From positions 1 through 55,241 of the forward strand of contig JAJNBE010000004.1 of the NCBI GenBank assembly GCA_021155915.1: 55,241 bases of DNA, written 5' to 3'. The DNA comes from Solimicrobium sp. (lineage in GTDB: Bacteria > Pseudomonadota > Gammaproteobacteria > Burkholderiales > Burkholderiaceae_D). The notes under the pieces are model-generated. The model was not told the DNA's origin. It did no database searches and saw only the letters and a list, made by a program, of their open reading frames with translations. The translations under genes and the position numbers were made by a program. Numbering within the stretch: the stretch's first letter is position 1; every line of letters begins with the position of its first letter. Positions 48,146 to 55,241 of the stretch are shown here, piece after piece.

Positions 48146-48466
48146 CTCATTTTCTTTTCTGGATCTATTGCGATTACGAAAAATAGCTTTTAATGCGTCG
48201 TAATTAACCCTGTCCATATCTAAACAAATCTCTATGCCGGCTTATGAATATCCTTCATCTATAATCCGTAATTGGATTCTACAGCACCATTTTAGTAAAG
48301 GCGTGATAGAACTCAAGAGATTAATTAGAATCGAATAGTTATAAAATCTTGCAAAAATTGCCGGTGATGTTACCCCGGCACTAGACGGTTATATTGCAGA
48401 TACAAATAAAAATGTTTTTTAGGAGGATTTGCTTCAGTCGTTTTAAGAAATGGAATTGGCAGCTTT
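48146..48466. other. Intergenic region, no gene
   Basis: 321 bp upstream of the oxidoreductase gene. It holds a small dyad GCCGG-N10-CCGGC (48360-48379) and an AGGAGGA sequence at 48421-48427 not followed by a usable frame. If the ATG at 48217 is the true start, the first 72 bp are coding. Confidence 0.4.
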
Positions 48467-48736
48467 TTAGATCCCCATGCGCGCCAAAATATTGCTTAAT
48501 TCACGCAATCCTAATTCCAAATGCGGATTTTGTGCGGCAAATTTTGCCGACAACGCCAGAGTGCGATCTCCCAAGTTACTCAGTGCATCTTCTTCCGGAC
48601 GCTCTTTATTGAGTAACTCCTGAATATCCTCGTTCAAGGTCGATAATAAATCAGATAACTCTGCATCTACTTGGTCAGTGCTTTTTATGCTTTCATGTAA
48701 TTTCTTTAGCGATTGCTTAAGTTGCTCAGTACTCAT
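48467..48736 (-). CDS. DUF4404 family protein
   Basis: 89 residues from the ATG at 48736 (AGAAAG about 8 nt upstream); the frame runs 16 codons further up. Two long helices likely form a coiled coil (EQLKQSLKKLHESIKSTDQV, ELSDLLSTLNEDIQELL), then LGDRTLALSAKFAAQNPHLELGLRELSNILARMGI, the C-terminal motif of DUF4404. Function unknown; common as a small cytoplasmic protein in beta- and gammaproteobacteria. Confidence 0.7.
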   Translation of the reverse strand: MSTEQLKQSLKKLHESIKSTDQVDAELSDLLSTLNEDIQELLNKERPEEDALSNLGDRTLALSAKFAAQNPHLELGLRELSNILARMGI

Positions 48737-48830
48737 GATGATACTTTCTAAAAAATGTAATGACAATTTATGATAATAAAGCACAAATTAATGTCTGATC
48801 AGGGTTTATCCTGAATCAAGATCCTAAAAG

Positions 48831-48856
48831 CTTCGCAGGCCGCTATCTGGCCGAAG
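48831..48856 (-). terminator. Hairpin after ispF, possibly bidirectional
   Basis: CTTCG-ca-GGCC-gctatct-GGCC-GAAG forms a stem with one 2-nt bulge, 23 bp past the ispF stop. On the minus strand it is followed by CTTTTAGG; on the plus strand by a run of seven T after ATA. It separates ispDF from the DUF4404 gene. Confidence 0.5.
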
Positions 48857-48878
48857 ATATTTTTTTATTCTTGTATCT

Positions 48879-49373
48879 TTAATAGCTGTATATCAAAACT
48901 ACCGCTTCTGCGGCGATACCTTCTTCCCGTCCCAAGAATCCCAATTTTTCATTGGTCTTCGCTTTGATATTTATACGCTCAGTAGCCACGTGCAAATCAT
49001 CGGCAATATGTTGAATCATCGTTGAAATATGGGGTGCCATTCTCGGTGCCTGAGCAATAATGGTGGCATCTAAGTTTCCTACTGCAAAACCGGCTGCATG
49101 AACACGTTTAACGGCCTCACGCAATAATATTCGCGAATCTGCGTTAGAAAAGTGTGGGTCAGTATCGGGAAAATGGCGACCAATATCACCCAAACCCGCA
49201 GCGCCGAACAACGCATCCGTAATAGCATGTAGTAAAACATCAGCATCGGAATGACCTACCAGACCAGTTCGATGGGGAATGGTTACTCCGCCGATAATAA
49301 GTTTTCTATTTTCAACCAAAGCATGACAATCATAGCCTTGACCAATACGAAAACCAGGAAGAGAATTGTTCAT
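48879..49373 (-). CDS. ispF: 2-C-methyl-D-erythritol 2,4-cyclodiphosphate synthase
   Basis: 164 residues, trimeric enzyme of the MEP isoprenoid pathway. Zinc ligands lie in [10 protein letters not shown] and in [29 protein letters not shown] and the C-terminal [19 protein letters not shown] are canonical. 65 bp after ispD. Confidence 0.96.
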   Translation of the reverse strand: MNNSLPGFRIGQGYDCHALVENRKLIIGGVTIPHRTGLVGHSDADVLLHAITDALFGAAGLGDIGRHFPDTDPHFSNADSRILLREAVKRVHAAGFAVGNLDATIIAQAPRMAPHISTMIQHIADDLHVATERINIKAKTNEKLGFLGREEGIAAEAVVLIYSY

Positions 49374-49438
49374 TTTTATAAATTAAATTCTAGTAATGTT
49401 AAAAACAAACGCCATAAGGTCGAACTTTCATTTTTTTC

Positions 49439-50158
49439 TCAATAGACTTCAGGGAGATCGGCTGACTTTAAAAAGAGCTCAATCAGCGCTAAATCTTCTG
49501 GGCGGGTAATTTTAGTATTGCTCCAATGACCCTCAACTAATTGAGGATTCATTCCCGCTATTTCCATCGCATTAGCTTCATCTGTAATTTTCTGATCGCT
49601 ATTGCTTGCATTCGTAATTGCAGTGAGTAATGGGGCGTGTCGAAACATTTGTGGAGTCTGCGCTAACCATAAACCGTCGCGAGAAAGTGTTGTCACTTTC
49701 TTGCCATCCGCTCGCATTTTAACGGTATCCGTCACCGATAACGCCAATATTCCGCCGACTTCTCCAAGACCAACTGCGCTAATTAAACGACTAATAAGGT
49801 CAGGAGTTAACCCTGGCCGGGCTGCATCGTGCACTAACACCCAATCAACCGGGTCTACTCGATCTTGTACCGCTATCAAACCGTTCTGAACTGATTCCGA
49901 ACGAATTTTTCCACCACAATATAAAACGGTTAAACGTGGGTCGATTTGTAGCTCCTGAGCTACATAAGCATCATCCTTACTTACCACTACAAAAACATGC
50001 GTGATCTGACGATGCTGCAAGAATGCGGTCACGCTATGCTGTAACAGACTTTTACCCGCGATGTGAAGGTATTGTTTAGGACAGTCCGCCATCATCCTTA
50101 AGCCAATACCGGCGGCTGGGATTAGAGCGAAATAACGAGGATTGGCTGGAGAATTCAA
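49439..50158 (-). CDS. ispD: 2-C-methyl-D-erythritol 4-phosphate cytidylyltransferase
   Basis: 239 residues. It joins CTP and MEP in the third step of the MEP pathway. The nucleotide-binding start FALIPAAGIGLRMMADCPKQYL, VLVHDAARPGLTPDLISRLI and the late ITDEANAMEIAG are characteristic. First gene of ispD-ispF, divergent from mfd. Confidence 0.95.
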   Translation of the reverse strand: MNSPANPRYFALIPAAGIGLRMMADCPKQYLHIAGKSLLQHSVTAFLQHRQITHVFVVVSKDDAYVAQELQIDPRLTVLYCGGKIRSESVQNGLIAVQDRVDPVDWVLVHDAARPGLTPDLISRLISAVGLGEVGGILALSVTDTVKMRADGKKVTTLSRDGLWLAQTPQMFRHAPLLTAITNASNSDQKITDEANAMEIAGMNPQLVEGHWSNTKITRPEDLALIELFLKSADLPEVY

Positions 50159-50224
50159 AGGAATTAGGCGAGTAAAACAGCAAAAATCAAACAGGCAATT
50201 TAAACAGCAGCCTAAACAAGCAAA

Positions 50225-50253
50225 TTAAGAGTGCTTGTCTGTTGGTTTATAAT
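50225..50253 (+). promoter_or_regulatory. Promoter upstream of mfd
   Basis: TTAAGA (4 of 6 against TTGACA), a 17-bp spacer and a perfect TATAAT. It would give mfd a 5' leader of about 165 nt. Confidence 0.55.
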
Positions 50254-50356
50254 AGCGCTCCATTGTAAGGTCAAAGTCACTGTAAATATAGGTGAATTTA
50301 TGCTGAGGCGGCTTTAGCTCAACCTAACATTGTCATACGTTTCTTACTTTATAACC

Positions 50357-50397
50357 ATTCTCCCCCAGTCTTTCGCCTTAAGGGGATAAGGGAGAAT
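50357..50397 (+). other. Stem-loop in the mfd leader
   Basis: ATTCTCCC and GGGAGAAT pair perfectly over 8 bp around a 25-nt loop that itself contains CCTTAAGG. It ends 29 nt before the mfd ATG and covers the only purine-rich, Shine-Dalgarno-like sequence (AAGGGGATAAGGGAG) of the leader. Confidence 0.45.
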
Positions 50398-50426
50398 AAA
50401 CAAAACTTTTATATCCCTGTCAATTC

Positions 50427-53400
50427 ATGCCATTTGATCTACTCAAGCCACCTAAGCCGCCAAAACAAGGCCAGCCACTTAAGCTTCCCATGCTACACGG
50501 CTCTGCAGATTCTTATGTGTTAAGCCAAACTGCTGCTGTACTTAAATCCCAACAACGACTCTTCACCATTTTCGTAGCCGATGCAACGGATGCGCAACGC
50601 TTGCAGTCTGAGATCAGCTGGTTTGGGACTGAGGCTCAATTGCGCTGTCATGTGTTGCCGGATTGGGAAACCTTACCTTACGATGCATTTTCACCACATC
50701 AAGACTTAGTATCTGAACGTCTGGCTACGCTATATGAAGTGCAACATGGCCAATCCGATGTATTAATCGTACCCGTTTCTACTGCGCTGTTACGCATGGC
50801 ACCGCCATCATTTTTGGCTGCATATACGTTTTTTTTTAAGCAAGGTGCAACGCTAAACGAAGCACAGCTCAAGTCGCAACTTACCTTAGCCGGTTATAGC
50901 CACGTAAGCCAGGTAATGTCCCCAGGCGAATATGCTGTCCGTGGGGGTTTAATCGATTTGTTTCCCATGGGTTCATCTATGCCCTATCGATTAGATTTAT
51001 TTGGTGACACAATCGAAACCATACGTACGTTCGACGCTGACACTCAACGCACTATTTATCCGGTCCCAGAAGTACGTCTCTTGCCAGGGCGTGAATTTCC
51101 AATGGATGATGAAGCACGCACCGCATTTCGCAAACGGTGGCGTGAAGAATTTGAAGGTGACCCATCCCGCACACGTATCTATAAAGACATGGGAAGCGGT
51201 ATCGCATCTGCTGGCATTGAATATTATTTGCCGCTTTTTTTTGAACATACCGCCACCTTATTTGATTACCTGCCCGATTCAAGTTGCCTTTGCATGGTAG
51301 GCGAGATTGACACAGCGATTAAACGATTTTGGTCAGACACTCAGTCACGCTATGCATTTTTGAAATCCGATAGAGAGCGCCCGGTTTTAGCACCAGAAAA
51401 TCTCTTCTTACGAGATGAAGATTTTTTTACATTGGCGAAATCATATGGGCGATACATTCTCAAATATGCAACAGCCCATACCGATCCGGCCTCCGCTGAT
51501 AAGACATTAATTGATGAAACATTATATTTAGTATCCCAGCCACTTCCCGACATTGCCGTTAATCGTCGACTAGATGATCCGCTTACCAACCTCCGATCTT
51601 ACTTATTACAAACGAGCCAACGTGTCTTAATTTGTGCCGAATCCAATGGACGCCGGGAGACTCTTCTGCAGTATTTTAACGAATACAATCTACATCCGTC
51701 TATTTGTGAGAACTTTTCTGACTTTACTACTAGTAACGCTTCCTTCATGCTGGGTGTAGCACCACTTTATTCCGGATTCGCTCTAAATCATGGGCTTAGC
51801 TTCATCACAGAAACGGAGCTGTATGCCAACGTTGTTCGCCAATCGTCGAGATATAAAAAGCAAGAAGGCGTAACGCAGGTTGAGGCGATGGTACGTGATT
51901 TATCGGAACTCAAAATAGGTGACCCGGTTGTGCATGTGAACTATGGCATTGGCCGTTACCACGGTTTGATCGCCATGGATTTAGGTGACGGTGAAACCGA
52001 ATTTCTTCATCTGGAATACGCCAAGGAAACTAAACTTTACGTTCCGGTTGCACAGTTACACGTGATATCACGGTATTCTGGCGCGTCGCCCGATGCGGCC
52101 CCATTGCATATGTTGGGCTCAGGAGCTTGGGAAAAAGCAAAACACAAAGCTGCCCGACAATGTCACGACACAGCAGCCGAATTACTCAATCTCTACGCCC
52201 GCAGAGCTACACGCCAGGGACATGCCTTTGAATATTCTTCTCATGATTACCTTGCGTTTGCAGAGAGTTTCGGTTTTGAAGAGACCGCGGATCAAGCTGC
52301 AGCAATTAATGCGGTAGTAAAGGACATGACTTCCGGAAAACCGATGGACCGTTTAATTTGCGGTGACGTAGGATTTGGTAAAACCGAAGTCGCATTACGG
52401 GCCGCGTTTATTGCTGTAATGGGTGGAAAGCAAGTAGCTATTCTGGCTCCCACTACTTTGTTAGCCGAGCAACATGCTCAAACGTTTGCGGATCGTTTTG
52501 CTGATTGGCCAGTAAAAATTGCTGAACTATCACGCTTCAGAAGTAGCAAAGAAATCACCGCAGCTATAAAAGGAATGGATGACGGCACGGTAGATATTGT
52601 GATTGGCACGCACAAACTTCTATCGAATGATATTCGATTTAGCCGACTAGGCTTAGTTATCATTGATGAAGAACACCGATTCGGTGTGCGCCAAAAGGAA
52701 ATACTTAAAGCGTTGCGTGCCGAAGTAGATGTATTAACGTTGACGGCGACTCCTATACCTCGCACATTAGGCATGGCTCTGGAAGGCTTGCGCGATTTTT
52801 CTATCATCGCTACCGCCCCTCAAAAGCGTTTAGCTATTAAGACCTTTGTACGTAGTGAAGATGAATCCGTTGTGCGCGAGGCTTGTTTACGAGAATTGAA
52901 GCGCGGTGGACAAGTATATTTTTTACATAATGAAGTAGAAACGATTCAAAACCGCAAAGCCATGTTGGAAAAATTACTACCCGAAGCACGCATTGCGGTA
53001 GCGCACGGACAAATGCATGAGCGCGATCTTGAAAAAGTCATGCGTGATTTTGTCGCGCAACGCCACAATATTTTACTGTGCACTACAATCATCGAAACCG
53101 GTATTGATGTTCCCACCGCCAACACCATTATCATGCACCGTGCGGATAAGTTTGGCCTCGCGCAATTGCATCAATTACGAGGCCGTGTGGGTCGTTCGCA
53201 TCATCAAGCATATGCCTATCTGTTGGTAAGTGATATTCAGGGATTAAGTAAGCTAGCACAACGGCGCCTGGACGCTATCGTACAAATGGATGAATTGGGT
53301 AGTGGCTTCTATCTGGCGATGCACGATTTAGAAATTCGAGGCGCCGGGGAAGTATTGGGAGAGGACCAATCAGGCGAAATGATCGAGATTGGATTTCAAC

Positions 53401-53909
53401 TGTATTCTGAAATGTTACACGAAGCGGTACGGTGTTTAAAAGAAGGTAAAGAGCCTGATTTGGCTGCCCCATTGGCGACCACAACAGAAATTAATTTGCA
53501 TACACCCGCCTTGCTACCTAATGATTATTGCGGAGATGTACATGAACGACTATCTTTGTATAAACGCCTATCGAACACTAACAGTTTTGAGGCAATTGAT
53601 AAATTACACGAAGAATTAATTGATCGCTTTGGGAAGTTACCAGAACCAGCCAACGCGTTAATTGAAACGCATCGACTGCGTGTGTTAGCAAAGTCAGTTG
53701 GAATTTTCAAAATTGATGCACATGCTGACGCGGCAGTATTACAGTTTATTGAAAAACCACCCATTGACCCATTACGCATCATTGAATTAATTCAAAAAAA
53801 TCGCCATATCAAGCTGCATGGTCAAGATAAGTTACGCATTACGGCCAACATGCCAGATTTATCAATGCGAGTTGCTCAAGTTAAAGCAACAATTCGGGCG
53901 CTGAATTAA
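50427..53909 (+). CDS. mfd: Transcription-repair coupling factor Mfd
   Basis: 1160 residues. It removes RNA polymerase stalled at lesions and recruits UvrA; its partner UvrC is encoded in this window. UvrB-like N-module (HVLPDWETLPYDAFSPHQD), CarD-like polymerase-interacting domain (IGDPVVHVNYGIGRYHGL), RecG-like translocase with Walker A CGDVGFGKTEVA, DEEH box IIDEEHRFG, TATPIPRTL, and motif VI region QLRGRVGRSHHQAYAYL, then the C-terminal TRCF domain. No Shine-Dalgarno lies directly before the ATG. Confidence 0.96.
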   Translation: MPFDLLKPPKPPKQGQPLKLPMLHGSADSYVLSQTAAVLKSQQRLFTIFVADATDAQRLQSEISWFGTEAQLRCHVLPDWETLPYDAFSPHQDLVSERLATLYEVQHGQSDVLIVPVSTALLRMAPPSFLAAYTFFFKQGATLNEAQLKSQLTLAGYSHVSQVMSPGEYAVRGGLIDLFPMGSSMPYRLDLFGDTIETIRTFDADTQRTIYPVPEVRLLPGREFPMDDEARTAFRKRWREEFEGDPSRTRIYKDMGSGIASAGIEYYLPLFFEHTATLFDYLPDSSCLCMVGEIDTAIKRFWSDTQSRYAFLKSDRERPVLAPENLFLRDEDFFTLAKSYGRYILKYATAHTDPASADKTLIDETLYLVSQPLPDIAVNRRLDDPLTNLRSYLLQTSQRVLICAESNGRRETLLQYFNEYNLHPSICENFSDFTTSNASFMLGVAPLYSGFALNHGLSFITETELYANVVRQSSRYKKQEGVTQVEAMVRDLSELKIGDPVVHVNYGIGRYHGLIAMDLGDGETEFLHLEYAKETKLYVPVAQLHVISRYSGASPDAAPLHMLGSGAWEKAKHKAARQCHDTAAELLNLYARRATRQGHAFEYSSHDYLAFAESFGFEETADQAAAINAVVKDMTSGKPMDRLICGDVGFGKTEVALRAAFIAVMGGKQVAILAPTTLLAEQHAQTFADRFADWPVKIAELSRFRSSKEITAAIKGMDDGTVDIVIGTHKLLSNDIRFSRLGLVIIDEEHRFGVRQKEILKALRAEVDVLTLTATPIPRTLGMALEGLRDFSIIATAPQKRLAIKTFVRSEDESVVREACLRELKRGGQVYFLHNEVETIQNRKAMLEKLLPEARIAVAHGQMHERDLEKVMRDFVAQRHNILLCTTIIETGIDVPTANTIIMHRADKFGLAQLHQLRGRVGRSHHQAYAYLLVSDIQGLSKLAQRRLDAIVQMDELGSGFYLAMHDLEIRGAGEVLGEDQSGEMIEIGFQLYSEMLHEAVRCLKEGKEPDLAAPLATTTEINLHTPALLPNDYCGDVHERLSLYKRLSNTNSFEAIDKLHEELIDRFGKLPEPANALIETHRLRVLAKSVGIFKIDAHADAAVLQFIEKPPIDPLRIIELIQKNRHIKLHGQDKLRITANMPDLSMRVAQVKATIRALN

Positions 53910-53911
53910 TA

Positions 53912-54760
53912 ATGAATCTTATTTTACAAAGCGATATTGCAGATATGGCCGTTTTGCGGCATTTAGCAAGTCTCGTTGTACCAAAACAAATTATTGAACT
54001 TTCCCCCTGTTGCGTTCACTGTGTTGGCATAGCGTTCACTAAAGACCTCGCAATTAACCAAACACAGTTCGATCAGTTAGCTTATCAGGAACAAGTGGAT
54101 ATTTACTGGAGTGAATCTGAAAGAAAACTAACCGATTTCAAGTTGTTAGTAATGGATATGGATTCCACGTTAATTACCATCGAATGTATTGATGAAATCG
54201 CCGACATGCAAGGGTTAAAGTCGGAAGTTTCAGTGATTACCGAAGCGGCGATGCGCGGCGAAATAGCTTTTGCAGAAAGTTTAACGCGTCGTGTGGCCCT
54301 ATTAAAAGGTTTGCCCGCCGCAGCATTACAACGTGTTTATGATGAGCGAGTGAGATTATCGTCAGGTGCTGAAAAACTTTTACATGCGGTACAATCCGCA
54401 GGCCTTAAAACCTTGCTGGTTTCGGGCGGATTTACTTATTTCACAGATCGTCTTAAAGCGAGATTAAGTTTAGATTACGGTCATTCAAATCAGCTAGAAG
54501 TCATTGACGAAAAATTGACCGGCAGTGTAGTGGGTAACATTGTCGATGCAGAGGAAAAATGCCGGACTGTAAAACATATCTGCGCAAAATTAGCTATTCC
54601 TCCTGCCCAGGCTATTATCATTGGTGACGGTGCGAATGATTTAGCCATGATGAAAATAGCAGGATTATCAGTAGCGTTTCGCGCAAAACCGCTGGTGCGA
54701 ATTAAAGCTGACGTCGCACTCAATTTTACTGGGTTAGATGGGTTATTAAATTTGCTTTGA
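53912..54760 (+). CDS. serB: Phosphoserine phosphatase SerB
   Basis: 282 residues, HAD superfamily; last step of serine synthesis. The catalytic motif is VMDMDSTLITIECIDEIAD (DxDST). Motif II Ser is in LLVSGGFTYF, and motif III-IV lie in GDGANDLAMMKIAG. A regulatory N-terminal region of about 90 residues precedes the HAD core. It starts 2 nt after the mfd stop, so both are cotranscribed. Confidence 0.95.
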   Translation: MNLILQSDIADMAVLRHLASLVVPKQIIELSPCCVHCVGIAFTKDLAINQTQFDQLAYQEQVDIYWSESERKLTDFKLLVMDMDSTLITIECIDEIADMQGLKSEVSVITEAAMRGEIAFAESLTRRVALLKGLPAAALQRVYDERVRLSSGAEKLLHAVQSAGLKTLLVSGGFTYFTDRLKARLSLDYGHSNQLEVIDEKLTGSVVGNIVDAEEKCRTVKHICAKLAIPPAQAIIIGDGANDLAMMKIAGLSVAFRAKPLVRIKADVALNFTGLDGLLNLL

Positions 54761-54906
54761 CTAACAATAATTCTTATTTATAAACTTTGATGCCTAGCTT
54801 TGAACTTGAAGCCGTGAGTGGCAGAAGCATTCACAAGCATCTAGATTTATAATTTAACGAAGCTAAACCATTTCATTTCTTTCGATTAATCTTTTAAGGA
54901 GTACTC

Positions 54907-55241
54907 ATGTCTCAAGAATTAACCTTTGATAGCAAATTGGAATCCATCAAGAATTTTGCGTGGTGGTTCTATATTTTCCATGCATTCAGTATGTTATTTA
55001 CGCTTGGTGCTCTCTCTTTTATTCCGGTGTTTTTGAGTTACATCAAACGTAGAGACGCAGTTGGGACGTTTGTTTATAGTCATCATAATTGGCAAATCTC
55101 ATCGTTCTGGATTTATCTAGCCTGCGTGCTCATTGGTTGGTTGCTTTTCATTACTCTATTGGGCATTCCCCTCGCATTCGTGCTCTGGACAGGTGCCTGG
55201 TTATGGAAAGCCTATCGGTTAATCATAGGCATCATTGCATT
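54907..55241 (+). CDS. COG3671/DUF4870-like membrane protein (3' truncated by window)
   Basis: 111 codons to the window edge. AAGGAG lies 6 nt before the ATG. The protein has hydrophobic segments WWFYIFHAFSMLFTLGALSF, ISSFWIYLACVLIGWLLFIT and ALWLW-type ends, separated by YIKRRDAVGTFVYSHHNWQI, a pattern of small predicted inner-membrane proteins of COG3671. Function unknown. Confidence 0.7.
   Translation, partial: MSQELTFDSKLESIKNFAWWFYIFHAFSMLFTLGALSFIPVFLSYIKRRDAVGTFVYSHHNWQISSFWIYLACVLIGWLLFITLLGIPLAFVLWTGAWLWKAYRLIIGIIA

Noticed and set aside
50265..50273. GTAAGGTCA before mfd, matching part of the cph tandem repeat
   Set aside because: A single 9-base match in 55 kb can occur by chance, and there is no tandem array or functional link.

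Overview
The window looks like a chromosome segment of a betaproteobacterium, probably Burkholderiales-like, with a moderately AT-rich genome (base composition judged by eye). The signs are gene-order blocks that I recall as usual there: ppa-nadE-glnB next to hemC-hemD-hemX-hemY, uvrC-pgsA followed by tRNA-Gly/Cys/Leu, lepA-lepB-rnc-era-recO-pdxJ-acpS, surE-pcm-nlpD-rpoS with an N-terminally extended Pcm, and a cphA'/cphA cyanophycin pair with the DUF1854/ABC partner genes. No species is claimed. Several genes suggest a host-associated, possibly intracellular, life style.

Region 1 (1-9,900) is accessory. It holds the end of a possible metallo-beta-lactamase-fold gene, a 793-residue protein with the layout of SopA/NleL HECT-like E3 ubiquitin ligase effectors, a long gene-poor stretch with a MITE-like repeat, a secreted GGAI-repeat beta-helix protein like chlamydial Pmp passengers, an orphan 227-residue protein, and two tandem 448-residue pentapeptide-repeat paralogs.

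Region 2 (9,900-19,400) is a cyanophycin locus. A leftward operon (ABC exporter-like protein with zinc ribbon, DUF1854 protein, YihY membrane protein) diverges from rightward cphA' and cphA across an intergenic region with four 13-bp tandem repeats. CphA' has lost both ligase active sites but keeps an HxxEH motif in its N domain. CphA keeps both ligase sites and has lost that motif. The pair therefore looks like a division of labour.

Region 3 (19,400-33,100) begins with a secreted orphan and an intergenic region with remnants. Leftward housekeeping blocks follow: hemC-hemD-hemX-hemY, ppa, nadE-glnB-surE-pcm-nlpD-rpoS (heme synthesis, NAD synthesis, nitrogen signalling, stationary-phase survival). 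trpS diverges from hemC.

Region 4 (33,100-38,600) holds a secreted 13-unit Sel1 protein and a leftward tRNA cluster (Gly, Gly, Cys, Leu) with a good sigma70 promoter, followed by uvrC-pgsA.

Region 5 (38,600-55,241) holds the lepA-lepB-rnc-era-recO-pdxJ-acpS block, a YdeP-type molybdopterin oxidoreductase overlapping a small winged-helix gene, a DUF4404 gene, ispD-ispF, and divergent mfd-serB. It ends in a COG3671-like membrane protein cut by the window edge.
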